Below, piece after piece: positions 1 through 9,691 of a stretch of DNA of 64,000 nt (position 1 is its first letter; the number at the start of each line of letters is the position of its first letter). The position numbers and the translations under genes are program-made. The DNA is from UBA8389 sp035719105 (GTDB lineage Bacteria; Bacteroidota; Bacteroidia; Bacteroidales; UBA1402). The notes beneath the pieces were generated by a model that was given only the letters and a program-made list of their open reading frames with translations, ran no database searches and was not told where the DNA came from. The stretch lies in assembly GCA_035719105.1 (NCBI GenBank), contig DASTGN010000005.1, forward strand, positions 1-64,000, given 5' to 3'.

Positions 1-2349
1 GTTCGATACACTTTTAAACCGAACATACACCGGTGTCGTTGCATCGTAATATGCAACACGTTTACGAATATACCGGTCGCTGATGGAGCTCATGGTATCC
101 AATACGGCCCAGGTAGAAATGGAATCATTGGTCGTCGAAACGGCTACTTCCAGTTTTTCGGTCAATGCATTGTTTCCTTTAGCGCCTGTGAACCATACCA
201 CTACATCAAACGGGCCTGGATAGGCGGAAGTCGTACTCATGTAAGCAGTCGTGGGATCTGTCGAAGCATTCGTCGTCAAAAAGGAGATTGCGCGATCACT
301 GGCACCGCCATCACCATCCGTGAAGGGGCTATAACTACTGGTGGTGGCAACAGCCGTCATTTGCAAGTTGATGCGCTGGCCAAGTGTTCCAACCATAAAA
401 CCATTTTTGAAGTCTACCGATTTGAACAAGGGTTTCAAAGTTGGATCAGCCTCTGTAGGAGGTGTATAGGCGTATTTCGCAATGACATCTCCATTTGTAG
501 TATCTCTACCAGCAGCATTCAACCAAACCCAAGTGGTGGGTTGGGTATTGAAGTTTGCCCAAACCAGCGTTTTTTCACGAGCAATGTAACCATCAAAAGT
601 AACCACTTGTGAAGCAATGTCCGAATTCAACCGATTGGTCATAATGGCAACTACCTTGACGGTGCAGGGCCTTTTAACGGTGAATGGAACCGTGTACGGT
701 GTAGCAGTAGAAGCGCTCGGAGTTGCCCCATTCGTTGTGTAATAAAGTGTTCCCTCATTACCAGAAATAGTTATTGTTTTTCCATTTTCCGATGATACGA
801 CAGAAATAACCGGAGCACTGACTTTGGTTTTGATGCTTACTTTGACACTGGCAACGGGACTATCGTCATATCCTTGCTTTAAAGCAATGGCCGTGACAGT
901 CAACGTGTCGCTTAATTGGAATTTGGTCGTATAAACAGGGCTGGAAACAGTCGGAACCGTTCCGTCCAAAGTGTAGTGGATGACGGCATTAGGAGTTCCC
1001 GAAGTGAGCGACACCATGGTATAACCGTCAAAATATTCCTGCGCAATGCTCGGTTTGAGAGCAGGCACCACTTCCGTTTTGGTCATAGCCAAATGGATGG
1101 CAGCATTATAAACCAATATGACAGCGTTCGCATTCAACGTCGAAGCAGCTTCACTGCTAAGCGGAATCAACAGGTACGAATTGTCATCGCCATGTTTGTG
1201 GATGGCCTTAATGGTATCCGTTCCGTTTACGACACTGGCAAGCAAACTATCGTTGGCATACATGCTACCCTCATTCAACGTGTAACCTTGTACCAGATTC
1301 TTGTTTAGAATCGTTCCATTGTAGAGCGTCAAACCATCGGTTATATCCAACGATTCAAAAGCCGGATGTTTAGTAAATGCATTCATGACCGTCAGCTTGT
1401 CAATCCCATTCTGACCAGCCGAAACGTCGCTCGGATTCCTACTAGCCCCCCAGTTCCAGGAATCACTGTTGTAGAACGAAGCCTTCAGATTCAACATCGG
1501 TACTCTGTTAACCAGATTCTTGAGTTTCATTCCAAATGGATGCGTTTGAGACATGGCATCAGTAACAACCACGACATTGTACTTTTCGAGGGCTTTCAAC
1601 GAATCGACGAAAACCTTTGCGGTATCGTTAGTAAAATTCTTAACATCAATGGGATACACATTTTTCTGCATCAAACCTTGTTGCAGAATGTTGTCATTAT
1701 CCGTACCAACGACTGTATTTCCAGGGTAAGAAGAGTCAAACAAATAAGCGATATTGAGAGGGCCGTCCGGATTGATGACTTCATTGCCTTCAACAACGAT
1801 GGAACGGATGTGAACACCACCAACGGTCGTTATAAAAGTCACATCACTCGGAGTAGTGACGGTTGAATTGACTGTAAACACATTGATGTTTTCAACCAAC
1901 GAGGTGGCATCCCCCGATATTCGAGTGGCGTTATTAGTGGTACAGTTGATACCACGGGCAGAAGTCCCATTTGCGGTCATCGTGACAATCGTAATTTTAT
2001 GACCCGAGTAAAGACCCTGAAGGGTGAATGAAACGCCCGAGTTGGACAGGTTCAGACGAGGAGGCACATAGCCATGGTCAATATTGATTCTTCCGCTCGA
2101 AGTTGAAGCAAATTTAATCCCGGCGGTTTCCGCAATGGTCGCTCCATTAGCAGTCAATTCACCCGACATGGTTACAGCGTTGACGATACGAGTGGTAGAA
2201 CTAACCGTCCAACGGGTGTTGTCAGCAGCCAAATTGGTTAAAGTCGCCGCACTGAATCCTTTTCCAGCGAAATCCCAAACAGTTTTTGCCTGAATGAACT
2301 GAGATGCGACCAACAAGATGATAATCAAGAAAGTGTAGCGTTTGTTCAT
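1..2349 (-). CDS. Secreted multi-domain beta-sandwich protein, 3' part cut by window edge
   Basis: The frame is open from the ATG at 2349 to base 1, giving 783 codons without a stop, so the C-terminus lies outside the window. A signal peptide is clear (basic start MNKR, hydrophobic stretch, then SQFIQA). Residues about 22-200 form a beta-rich region like the N-terminal domain of secreted Bacteroidota proteins that act on polysaccharides. Residues about 205-430 contain a region with YLFDSS and VVVVTDA strands of unknown fold. Two chitobiase-C-terminal/FN3-like repeats follow, near residues 431-505 (IHYTLDGTVPT) and 511-585 (LYYTTNGATP). No catalytic motif was recognised. It sits downstream of two glycosidase genes, so a surface role in polysaccharide use is plausible but inferred. 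A T9SS sorting domain might lie in the missing end. Confidence 0.8.
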   Translation of the reverse strand, partial: MNKRYTFLIIILLVASQFIQAKTVWDFAGKGFSAATLTNLAADNTRWTVSSTTRIVNAVTMSGELTANGATIAETAGIKFASTSSGRINIDHGYVPPRLNLSNSGVSFTLQGLYSGHKITIVTMTANGTSARGINCTTNNATRISGDATSLVENINVFTVNSTVTTPSDVTFITTVGGVHIRSIVVEGNEVINPDGPLNIAYLFDSSYPGNTVVGTDNDNILQQGLMQKNVYPIDVKNFTNDTAKVFVDSLKALEKYNVVVVTDAMSQTHPFGMKLKNLVNRVPMLNLKASFYNSDSWNWGASRNPSDVSAGQNGIDKLTVMNAFTKHPAFESLDITDGLTLYNGTILNKNLVQGYTLNEGSMYANDSLLASVVNGTDTIKAIHKHGDDNSYLLIPLSSEAASTLNANAVILVYNAAIHLAMTKTEVVPALKPSIAQEYFDGYTMVSLTSGTPNAVIHYTLDGTVPTVSSPVYTTKFQLSDTLTVTAIALKQGYDDSPVASVKVSIKTKVSAPVISVVSSENGKTITISGNEGTLYYTTNGATPSASTATPYTVPFTVKRPCTVKVVAIMTNRLNSDIASQVVTFDGYIAREKTLVWANFNTQPTTWVWLNAAGRDTTNGDVIAKYAYTPPTEADPTLKPLFKSVDFKNGFMVGTLGQRINLQMTAVATTSSYSPFTDGDGGASDRAISFLTTNASTDPTTAYMSTTSAYPGPFDVVVWFTGAKGNNALTEKLEVAVSTTNDSISTWAVLDTMSSISDRYIRKRVAYYDATTPVYVRFKSVSN

Positions 2350-2375
2350 ATTAAAAGATTTAATGATTGACAAGT

Positions 2376-2383
2376 CAAATATA
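2376..2383 (-). promoter_or_regulatory. Candidate -7 box before the secreted protein
   Basis: On the minus strand the bases read TATATTTG, matching the Bacteroidota -7 consensus TAnnTTTG, 26 bases upstream of the ATG at 2349. It would let the secreted protein be transcribed apart from the glycosidase pair upstream. No good -33 TTTG was seen. Confidence 0.45.
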
Positions 2384-2403
2384 CCATCCATCCGAAAACC
2401 TGT

Positions 2404-4557
2404 TTAAGGCATCGGCTTTAAACCCTCCCAACGAACCTTCCATTTGCCGTTTTTCGGAAAACCTGGGTTAACGCCCTTGCTTCCGTCCCAACCGGCACAC
2501 ATCATGGCAACAGCGGTGAGTAAACCACCATTTCCGGGAAGGTAAATGCGAAGCCTATCGTCCTGATAATTGTGTCCATTCACCAAATACATGTTGGTAC
2601 GCTTATCCATCAACAAGGCACCAACGGCCTTTTCGCCCATACCCAAACGAGCGGCGCTCATGGCTGTCATCGGATAATCCCACCCCCAGGTTTTGCCCCA
2701 ATTCCAATTGGACCAGATCCAATTGAACGTATTGGTCATAATGTCCGGGCGCACCAATCTAGAAGCAGGCATAATGCCCAAAGCGCCCAAAACGGCCATA
2801 TGATCGGAAGTAAAACGAGTATCTTTATACGTGTCGGTTGCCGTTTCAGCAGCTAAGTACAACCCATCCTGATGGGCCAATGGCGAAAGCTTGTCTAAAA
2901 GGATTTCCCACTTCATATTTTTCTGCATGCCCAAACGAACTCTCCATTGCTGAGCGGTTTTCAGTGCAAAATACCAGTATTGCAATTCAAATGGAGGGTT
3001 CACCGTTTCGGATGCTCTCAACGTTTCTTGTGCCGGAATAGCTCCTTTCAGCACATAGCGATCTTCCATGCCGTCGTAATCGGCAAAGCTGGCCATGAAA
3101 TCGGCCGTTTTGAAAACCAAATCCTTGTAAGCATTTAGCGTGGCGGTATCGGGATGGTCTCTGTAAATCAGTTCCGCCAGGTAAATGTAATGCGGTTGTT
3201 GCCAAATGAGGAAAGAACCCACTTTGGAAGGCGCTTCGATGCCAGAAGGATCCGTCATTTTCATCCATCGTACACCACTGAAGCCTTGCCGTTTGGCAAT
3301 GGCGGCGGCTTGAGGTTCCACTTTTCGGTACCAGCCCATGCTACGTTCCAGCAAATCGGGTCTGCCCCAAAGGGCAAAATGGGCGGCATGCCACCAATGC
3401 ATTTCCAAATGATACTTGCCGAACCATGTATTATAGGTCAATCCGGATTCTTGGGGCGGGTACATTCCGGCGCACTGAATGGCCATCAAGTATTGGGATA
3501 AAACAACCCTACGTTCCAATTCAAAAGCTCTGGGATCGGTACAAGCCGAGAAATCAACGGCCCCACCCCTTTTCCAGAATGCATTCCAATAATTTTTAGA
3601 TTCGGCACGGTCCTCTAAAACCAAATCGGTCGGTATTTCGGAGTCACTCGTGCAAACACTTGGCACTTCAGGCAAGAATTCGCAAGTAAAACGCAAGTCG
3701 TTGTCCTGCGTGGTCAATCGGAACTGGTGCGGTGCCTTTTCCGTGAAAGTAGCCTGACCGTTCCAACGAATCCATATATAATAGGTGTCGTTGTCAATCG
3801 TACGCTTCAACATAACCGAATGTACATCCTGAGTCAGTATCTCAGTCTGATGTTTTTCAGGTTTCGTCCAGTCGCAAGCATCGTCGGAATGTTTGCCAGA
3901 CGGATATGGGAAATCGAACTTAACAGCCAATCGATCGGTTTTGAACAAGGCTGAACGAATCGATGCAGCAATACGGTCTTTGAACGGATGGCATGAAGTT
4001 TCCACTTCCACCACATTTTCCCCTGCACGGAATGAGCTCGAAATCAAACCATTCCACATATCCAGGGATTGAAAAACCTGGGAAATATTTTCTTGTTGAA
4101 GCAGTTTGCCAGTGGGCGAAAACATCTCCAATCCAACAATGCCCAAATGCAGACGATGCGGATTTGCCCTAAAATAATCCGCAGCACTTTGTTGACGGCC
4201 TGGCTCGTTGAACTGAACGGCATAGGGTTCCTCCTTGCCACGGAAATTGTAATTCTTGAGTGTTTCTTCGGGCCTGTAATTTTCAGAGTTTGGAAAGCTG
4301 TGCCAGCCCCATTGCGATTGTGTACCCAAAGGAACGCCGTCCTTGTAACGCTCGGGGAAGCTCTGCAAACCAGTCGCATCGACTGTAAATGCAAAATTGC
4401 CATTGCCCACCGACAAGGATGCTAGGGAATCAAAAGCAGAAATATGAATGGTGTGCCTTTTTACCAAAGCTTGTCGATCGATCGGTGCTTTTTTACCAGC
4501 CAAAACATTCTGGCCAATAATCACACTCAAAATGAGCAATAAAAGTACTCGTTTCAT
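2404..4557 (-). CDS. Secreted six-hairpin (GH65-like fold) glycosidase
   Basis: This is a protein of 717 residues with a signal peptide (MKRVLLLLILSV, ending NVLAG). A start eight codons earlier, at 4581, would overlap the GH28 gene; the ATG at 4557 lies 4 bases after its stop and puts the signal peptide at the N-terminus. The N-terminal half looks like a beta-sandwich. The C-terminal half has the aromatic-rich repeats of an (alpha/alpha)6 barrel: HWWHAAHFALWGR, WQQPHYIYLAEL, WGWDYPMTAMSAARLG and YLPGNGGLL. This pattern is typical of Bacteroidota proteins loosely related to GH65/GH95-type glycosidases; I cannot name the exact CAZy family or the catalytic acid. Its tight coupling to a GH28 gene suggests the two act on one pectic or related substrate, probably in the periplasm or on the surface. 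Confidence 0.75.
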   Translation of the reverse strand: MKRVLLLLILSVIIGQNVLAGKKAPIDRQALVKRHTIHISAFDSLASLSVGNGNFAFTVDATGLQSFPERYKDGVPLGTQSQWGWHSFPNSENYRPEETLKNYNFRGKEEPYAVQFNEPGRQQSAADYFRANPHRLHLGIVGLEMFSPTGKLLQQENISQVFQSLDMWNGLISSSFRAGENVVEVETSCHPFKDRIAASIRSALFKTDRLAVKFDFPYPSGKHSDDACDWTKPEKHQTEILTQDVHSVMLKRTIDNDTYYIWIRWNGQATFTEKAPHQFRLTTQDNDLRFTCEFLPEVPSVCTSDSEIPTDLVLEDRAESKNYWNAFWKRGGAVDFSACTDPRAFELERRVVLSQYLMAIQCAGMYPPQESGLTYNTWFGKYHLEMHWWHAAHFALWGRPDLLERSMGWYRKVEPQAAAIAKRQGFSGVRWMKMTDPSGIEAPSKVGSFLIWQQPHYIYLAELIYRDHPDTATLNAYKDLVFKTADFMASFADYDGMEDRYVLKGAIPAQETLRASETVNPPFELQYWYFALKTAQQWRVRLGMQKNMKWEILLDKLSPLAHQDGLYLAAETATDTYKDTRFTSDHMAVLGALGIMPASRLVRPDIMTNTFNWIWSNWNWGKTWGWDYPMTAMSAARLGMGEKAVGALLMDKRTNMYLVNGHNYQDDRLRIYLPGNGGLLTAVAMMCAGWDGSKGVNPGFPKNGKWKVRWEGLKPMP

Positions 4558-4561
4558 GACT

Positions 4562-6001
4562 TTATTTATAAAGCGGTACATTGACCGTATTTTTTATATC
4601 CACCCGTTCACCGTTTTCGCCAGTGATGGACACGTTTTTCAGTTTCCAGTTTTTGGCCCAGTACATTCGACCTGGATTTTCTCCTGTAATATGTACATTA
4701 TTAAGGTAAAAGCCTTCCACAGGTGAATTCTCCACGCCCTCACAGAGGATGGCTACCTTACAATTTTTCGCTTGTATATCGTTGAACCAAATGTTTCTGA
4801 AAGTAGGAATGCCCAACGAAGCAGGCTCCACCTTGGTCAGCATCACCTTCCAATGAGCAGGAATACTATCCCAAACCATGCCTTCAGGTAATTCGGAGTA
4901 ACTGTAAGCCGGATTCCAATTTAAGTTTATCTGAAACGGATCGCGAATGTCCTGCATTCTGAAATTCGACAAATAAACGTTTTCAACAACGCCCCCGCGG
5001 TTCAAGGCAGACTTAAATCGCATGCCCACTTTGGTACCCAAGGCAGTCATGTTGTATGCCACAACGTTACGAATGCCACCCGAAGTCTCACTACCACAAG
5101 TGAATAATCCATCCCCCTGGCGGGCGATGCAATTGCGGATAACAATATATTCTGTTGGGCGGTTCACACGAAGTCCGTCTGCATCACGACCCGCCTTCAA
5201 GCAGAAGTTATCGTCGTTGCAGCTGATGTCGCAATTCTGAACCAGTATCCGATTGGATGAATCAATGTCGATTCCGTCGGTACTGGGCCCTTTGCCAGCA
5301 TTGTTGTTGTTGACGATGATGCCATCGATGGTGACGTACTGACTATATAATATGTGTACGGTCCAAAAGCCAGCTTCGTAAAAGCCAGCTTCGGTTATTG
5401 TGAAATCCTGACAATTCTGAATCAATACCAAGCGAGGACGCATGCAATCGTAATCGATGATCCATCGAAGGTCTCGTTTGTCGTAATCCTTCCGCATTTT
5501 CCAATACTTTTCCCAGAAAACCTTTCCTTGTCCCCAAATTTTACCCTTACCAGAAATCTCCACGTTTTTCTGATCGATGGTCGAAATCAATGCTGCCGGC
5601 CATTTCATTTCAATTCCTGCCACGCGGGTATCGATGATGGGATAATTGTTTAAATCTTGACTGCCGAATAATTGAACACCTTCGGGAATATTGAAGTTGA
5701 CCCCATTTTTCAAAAAGACGGAACCAATGCAGTAATTGCCTTTGGTAAAGGTTACCACACCCCCACCCTGAGCAGCACAGGCATCGATGGTTTTTTGAAC
5801 AGCTACAGTACTAAGAACGGAAGTATCAGCAACAGCTCCGAAATCACAAACATTATAAATTTTGGGGTTTGAAGGTTTTTGTCTGGCTCCAACGTCCTTC
5901 ATCCATTTGAAGTTTGGAATACCGGGATGCTTCACAGATTGAGCACCAATGGATGTACAGAACACAAGGATCAGGAAAATCCAGACGGAATGTCTTTTCA
6001 T
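4562..6001 (-). CDS. GH28 family (polygalacturonase-like) glycoside hydrolase
   Basis: This is a 479-residue exported protein (signal peptide MKRHSVWIFLILVFCTSIGA). The right-handed beta-helix signatures of GH28 appear in order: DFGAVAD near residue 53, STDGIDIDSSN at 240-250, CNDDNFCLKAG at 261-271 with the catalytic-type Asp pair 263-264, GSETSGG at 303-309 and RFKSA near 328. The canonical GHG segment is changed: residues 296-298 read GDG, so the usual active-site His is replaced by Asp297. This fits a GH28 subgroup rather than a classic endopolygalacturonase. The substrate is probably a galacturonan or rhamnogalacturonan fragment. It is the first gene of a pair, with the second glycosidase starting 4 bases after its stop. 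Confidence 0.88.
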   Translation of the reverse strand: MKRHSVWIFLILVFCTSIGAQSVKHPGIPNFKWMKDVGARQKPSNPKIYNVCDFGAVADTSVLSTVAVQKTIDACAAQGGGVVTFTKGNYCIGSVFLKNGVNFNIPEGVQLFGSQDLNNYPIIDTRVAGIEMKWPAALISTIDQKNVEISGKGKIWGQGKVFWEKYWKMRKDYDKRDLRWIIDYDCMRPRLVLIQNCQDFTITEAGFYEAGFWTVHILYSQYVTIDGIIVNNNNAGKGPSTDGIDIDSSNRILVQNCDISCNDDNFCLKAGRDADGLRVNRPTEYIVIRNCIARQGDGLFTCGSETSGGIRNVVAYNMTALGTKVGMRFKSALNRGGVVENVYLSNFRMQDIRDPFQINLNWNPAYSYSELPEGMVWDSIPAHWKVMLTKVEPASLGIPTFRNIWFNDIQAKNCKVAILCEGVENSPVEGFYLNNVHITGENPGRMYWAKNWKLKNVSITGENGERVDIKNTVNVPLYK

Positions 6002-6027
6002 AGATTAAACAGGTTAAAATACTTCTA

Positions 6028-6035
6028 CAAAAATA
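6028..6035 (-). promoter_or_regulatory. Candidate -7 box for the glycosidase pair
   Basis: The minus strand reads TATTTTTG (TAnnTTTG), 26 bases upstream of the GH28 start codon. No convincing -33 element was found. Confidence 0.45.
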
Positions 6036-6124
6036 TACAATAAAAGGCGGAGATTTGAGGTCGAACGGCTGGCTGAATGTCAACAAGCGACTCATTTTAA
6101 AACGTAATGTGTTGATATACAACA

Positions 6125-6156
6125 AATGAGGCCTTCGGTTACCCGAAAGCCTCATT
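6125..6156 (-). terminator. Intrinsic terminator after rseP
   Basis: A 14-base-pair hairpin with a 4-base loop lies 42 bases past the rseP stop. Its single C.A mismatch on the plus strand becomes a G.U pair in RNA read from the minus strand, supporting that direction. A short T-rich run follows (TTGTTG). It separates the housekeeping operon from the GH28 promoter. Confidence 0.7.
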
Positions 6157-6197
6157 CATTTATCACGGTATTTCCACCAATATTTACACCTGCCCGA

Positions 6198-7580
6198 TTA
6201 TTTGAACAACCATCGGTACAAGTCATTACCATTGGCATAAACCAGGAGGGCAATCAGCAAGAACATGCCCGTCATCTGTGCATATTCCATGAATTTGTCG
6301 CTCGGTTTGCGTCTGGCTACAATCTCATAAAGTAGAAATAAAATGTGTCCGCCATCCAAGGCAGGAATGGGAAGTATGTTCATGAAAGCCAAAATAATGG
6401 AAAGGAATCCGGTTGTTTCCCAGAAATGTTTCCAATCAATTTCGGCAGGAAATAATTTGCCTAGGGTTCCAAAACCACCTAAACTTTTGGCACCAGCTTT
6501 TGTGAAAGCATACTTCATGTCGCTGGCATAACCAGTTAGTTTGCTAATGCCTTTGTGAATACCGGCGGGAATGGATGCAAAAAAGGAGAATTTTTCCACA
6601 CGAGTGGCATAAATGTCTTCGGGAAGACAGGTCGTAAAGCCTAACTTTCCATCCGAATCGGGCATAATCTTAATCCGATGGGCAACGCCGTCACGGTAGA
6701 AATCCAATTGAATCGTCTTATCTTTGAACTTGCCCAGTTCCTCTACAAAATCGGGAAAAGTTACGGTAGGTTTGCCATTGATAGCGGTCAGGCTGTCACC
6801 GCTCAACAATCCAGCCTTGTCACAGGGCGAATTTTTGGAAACCTCTTTGATGACAGTTGGAAAACGAAAACCTGCAAAACCTTGTTCACCCGTGATGAGC
6901 GTTTCCATGAATCTCTGGGGCATCTGAATGATTACCTGTTGTGTGTCGCGCATCACCACCACCGTTTTAGCGTTGGCAATCAGACGCATAGCTTCATCGT
7001 TGAACTGTTCAAATTTGACTCCGTCGGCAGAAACCAAACGATCACCATCTAGGAAACCCGCCTTTTGCGCCGCCGGAGAATAATCCATTCCCATACTGGC
7101 ATTTTCGACTGGTAAATATTCCTCACCCCAAACGTTCAAAACGGCAGAATAGATCATCAAAGCCAGAATGAAGTTGAAAAGCACTCCACCTATCATGATC
7201 AACAACCGTTGTCCGGCTGGTTTAGAACGGAATTCCCATGGTTTCTCGGGTTCAGCCATTGCCTCCGTATTCATAGATTCATCAATCATGCCGGAAATGG
7301 CACAATAGCCGCCGAGCGGAACCCAACCCAAACCAAATTCGGTTTTTTCGGGCGCATCCTTAAACATTGCAGGTGGATTCTTGCTGAACCAGGAAAATTT
7401 TAATTTCCCGTCCAACTTCTTCACTCTGAATATGGAAAAAGCAGGATTAAAAAACATGTAAAACTTTTCTACCCTGACTTTAAAAAGCCGGGCAAATAAA
7501 AAATGTCCCAGTTCGTGGATGAGAACCAAGATGGATAAACTAAGTATCAATTGAAAAGCGCGAATCAAAAATAATTCCAT
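6198..7580 (-). CDS. rseP: RseP-family site-2 membrane metalloprotease
   Basis: 460 residues, the usual length. Zinc motif HELGH is at residues 22-26 in the first membrane segment, and the second metal-binding motif is seen near the C-terminus as LDGGH within PALDGGHILFLLYE. Two PDZ-like regions lie between (AQKAGFLDGDRLVSADG and CDKAGLLSGDSLTAINGK). The family performs intramembrane cleavage of anti-sigma factors and signal-peptide remnants in the inner membrane. It is the last gene of the minus-strand operon, 15 bases after dxr, an order common in Bacteroidales, and is followed by a terminator. Its substrate here is unknown; no anti-sigma gene is in view. Confidence 0.95.
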   Translation of the reverse strand: MELFLIRAFQLILSLSILVLIHELGHFLFARLFKVRVEKFYMFFNPAFSIFRVKKLDGKLKFSWFSKNPPAMFKDAPEKTEFGLGWVPLGGYCAISGMIDESMNTEAMAEPEKPWEFRSKPAGQRLLIMIGGVLFNFILALMIYSAVLNVWGEEYLPVENASMGMDYSPAAQKAGFLDGDRLVSADGVKFEQFNDEAMRLIANAKTVVVMRDTQQVIIQMPQRFMETLITGEQGFAGFRFPTVIKEVSKNSPCDKAGLLSGDSLTAINGKPTVTFPDFVEELGKFKDKTIQLDFYRDGVAHRIKIMPDSDGKLGFTTCLPEDIYATRVEKFSFFASIPAGIHKGISKLTGYASDMKYAFTKAGAKSLGGFGTLGKLFPAEIDWKHFWETTGFLSIILAFMNILPIPALDGGHILFLLYEIVARRKPSDKFMEYAQMTGMFLLIALLVYANGNDLYRWLFK

Positions 7581-7595
7581 GAGGTTGTCTGTTGT

Positions 7596-8756
7596 TTAAA
7601 TTAGATAGGATTTGGCCCGTTCTCTGGCCGCTGCATCCACCGACACATAATCGTCGTAGGTGGGTTTTTCGATAAATTCGGTCAGTGCCATGGTCTTCTC
7701 GATCAGGTCCGACATTTCCAGAAAACCGATACGATCTTTCAAGAAAGCATCGACGGCAATTTCATTGGCTGCGTTCAGCACGCAAGGCATGGTTCCGCCC
7801 TTGGCCAGGGCTTTGTAAGCCAGCTGCAAGTTGCGAAACCGTTTAAGATCAGGCTCCTCGAAAGTTAGAGTAGCATATTGGCGGAAATCCACTCGAGGGT
7901 AGTTGGTTAAAAGTCGTTCGGGGTAGCTGAAAGCATATTGAATGGGCAACTTCATATCCGGAAGCCCCAATTGAGCCTTGATGGAACCATCCTGAAACTG
8001 AACCATGGAGTGAATGATGGACTGTGGATGCACCTTCACCTCAATTTGTTCAGGTTTCAAGTCGAACAACCATTTGGCTTCAATCACTTCAAAACCCTTG
8101 TTCATCATCGAAGCCGAATCGATGGTAATTTTGGCACCCATGTCCCAGTTGGGATGTTTGAGTGCCTCTTTTTTGGTCACGTTCGCCAAATCCCGAAGGG
8201 CTGTCTTGCGGAAAGGTCCACCGGATGCTGTCAAAATGACCTTTTCAATAGGGTTTTGCAATTCCAAACACTGGAAAATGGCTGAATGCTCCGAATCTAC
8301 GGGGAAAATGGGCACTCTATGCTTTTGAGCCAGTTCATTGATAATTTCACCGGCAACGACCATGGTTTCCTTGTTGGCCAATGCAATAACTTTTCCAGCC
8401 TGAATGGCACGCATGGTCGGTAGCAAACCGGCATAACCTACCATGGCGGCCAACACCACATCGATGGGTTCCGATTCCACAATCTGCGCGATGGCATCCA
8501 TGCCAGCATATACTTTGATGGGCAAATCTTCCAAAGCTACTTTCAACTGCGGATACAGCTCTTTATTACCGATGATAACCGCTTCAGGCAAAAATTCCCT
8601 CGCTTGTTTGACCAGCAAGTCCACCTGGTTGTTGGCAGTCAAAGCATAAACCTCAAAACGGTCCGGATAAGCACGGATAACCTCCAACGCTTGCGTACCG
8701 ATGGATCCGGTTGAACCTAAAATGGCTATTTGTTTTGGTGAGATGTTGTTTTCCAT
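7596..8756 (-). CDS. dxr: 1-deoxy-D-xylulose 5-phosphate reductoisomerase
   Basis: 386 residues, full length. It converts DXP to 2-C-methyl-D-erythritol 4-phosphate with NADPH in the MEP isoprenoid pathway in the cytosol. The NADPH-binding loop GSTGSIG is at residues 14-20; the family motifs PVDSEHSAIFQCL, TASGGPFR and MNKGFEVIEA, which carry metal- and substrate-binding residues, are present. It begins 3 bases after the stop of the M23-like gene and ends 15 bases before rseP, so translation is probably coupled within the operon. Confidence 0.97.
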   Translation of the reverse strand: MENNISPKQIAILGSTGSIGTQALEVIRAYPDRFEVYALTANNQVDLLVKQAREFLPEAVIIGNKELYPQLKVALEDLPIKVYAGMDAIAQIVESEPIDVVLAAMVGYAGLLPTMRAIQAGKVIALANKETMVVAGEIINELAQKHRVPIFPVDSEHSAIFQCLELQNPIEKVILTASGGPFRKTALRDLANVTKKEALKHPNWDMGAKITIDSASMMNKGFEVIEAKWLFDLKPEQIEVKVHPQSIIHSMVQFQDGSIKAQLGLPDMKLPIQYAFSYPERLLTNYPRVDFRQYATLTFEEPDLKRFRNLQLAYKALAKGGTMPCVLNAANEIAVDAFLKDRIGFLEMSDLIEKTMALTEFIEKPTYDDYVSVDAAARERAKSYLI

Positions 8757-8759
8757 AGA

Positions 8760-9632
8760 TCAAAACACGATGTATTCTTCAGGATTTAAAGGAATGCCCT
8801 TGTGCCACAATTCGAACTGCAAAGCCGGCAAACCAGAACGAGCCGGATTTTCTCCGACCATACCGATTGCCTCTCCCGCCTTGACTTTATCGCCTTGTTT
8901 TTTAAGCAATTCGGTATTGAATTTGTAGACCGAAATATAATCATTATTGTGCTGGATTTCCACCACATAATCAAAATCTGAGGTATATGCGGCAAAAAGA
9001 ACCGTTCCGTCCAAAACGGCCACCGAAGGTTGTAGGCTTGCGGTTTCGATGCGGATGCCGAAGTTCTTGAGTTTGGGATTGAATTTTCCGGCAACCTTGC
9101 CCTTAAGTGGCGGGTAAAGTAAAATGTCCTTAACGGCGGCTTGTTGGCTTAAAATGGACAGGTTGTATTTTTCATTTTCCTCGTATTCTTGTCTGTACTT
9201 GAGTTCCCTTTTGGTCGCCGGCATCAGTTCCAACTGATTGACCGCCAGAGAGTCGATGGTTATTTTACCTTCTTTTTTACGCAAAGAATCCATAGGAATA
9301 TTACCCGAAATGATGCCGTTGACTACTTTCAGATATTTGGCTTGGCGATCAAGTACGTCGGACAAGGAATCCACCCGCACGGCTTCCTGAATCATTTGCT
9401 GACGCAATCTCGGATCCAAATCCTGAGGAAGGAAAGCACGCAGCGGAGTATGTGCCATCAGAAACCAAGATAGAAAGAATACGACGAGCGCCAGTGATGC
9501 TGCCATGAATATGCCATCCAACAACGAAACCCGCAAGGAAAAGAAATTTTCCAGCGTACTTTCATTGAAAATGGTCAGCTGAAACTTTTTTTTCAGCTTT
9601 TGAAATTGATGGCGGGCGTCAATTCGCTTCAT
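8760..9632 (-). CDS. M23/LytM-fold protein with degenerate active site
   Basis: 290 residues. One membrane segment lies near residues 38-60 (SLALVVFFLSWFLMA) after a cytoplasmic basic stretch, then a linker with coiled-coil character and a C-terminal LytM fold (about 175-290; VLDGTVLFAAY, YISVYKFN, GEAIGMVGE). In active M23 peptidases the second zinc site is HxH near the end; here the matching segment reads LQFELWHKG, and the first His is also not evident. It is therefore probably an inactive LytM domain that regulates another peptidoglycan hydrolase or acts as a structural factor, as EnvC/NlpD do. That role is inferred. The place between dxr and the ABC ATPase/rimM is conserved in Bacteroidales. 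Confidence 0.85.
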   Translation of the reverse strand: MKRIDARHQFQKLKKKFQLTIFNESTLENFFSLRVSLLDGIFMAASLALVVFFLSWFLMAHTPLRAFLPQDLDPRLRQQMIQEAVRVDSLSDVLDRQAKYLKVVNGIISGNIPMDSLRKKEGKITIDSLAVNQLELMPATKRELKYRQEYEENEKYNLSILSQQAAVKDILLYPPLKGKVAGKFNPKLKNFGIRIETASLQPSVAVLDGTVLFAAYTSDFDYVVEIQHNNDYISVYKFNTELLKKQGDKVKAGEAIGMVGENPARSGLPALQFELWHKGIPLNPEEYIVF

Positions 9633-9691
9633 GAACAGATTTATGGTTACAAATTTAACAGAATTTCGGTGGTATCCTTACCGAGGGCTCC

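Noticed and set aside
916..1866. Two plus-strand open frames of 130 and 166 codons
   Set aside because: They are antisense to the secreted protein, which has a signal peptide and an unbroken 783-codon frame.
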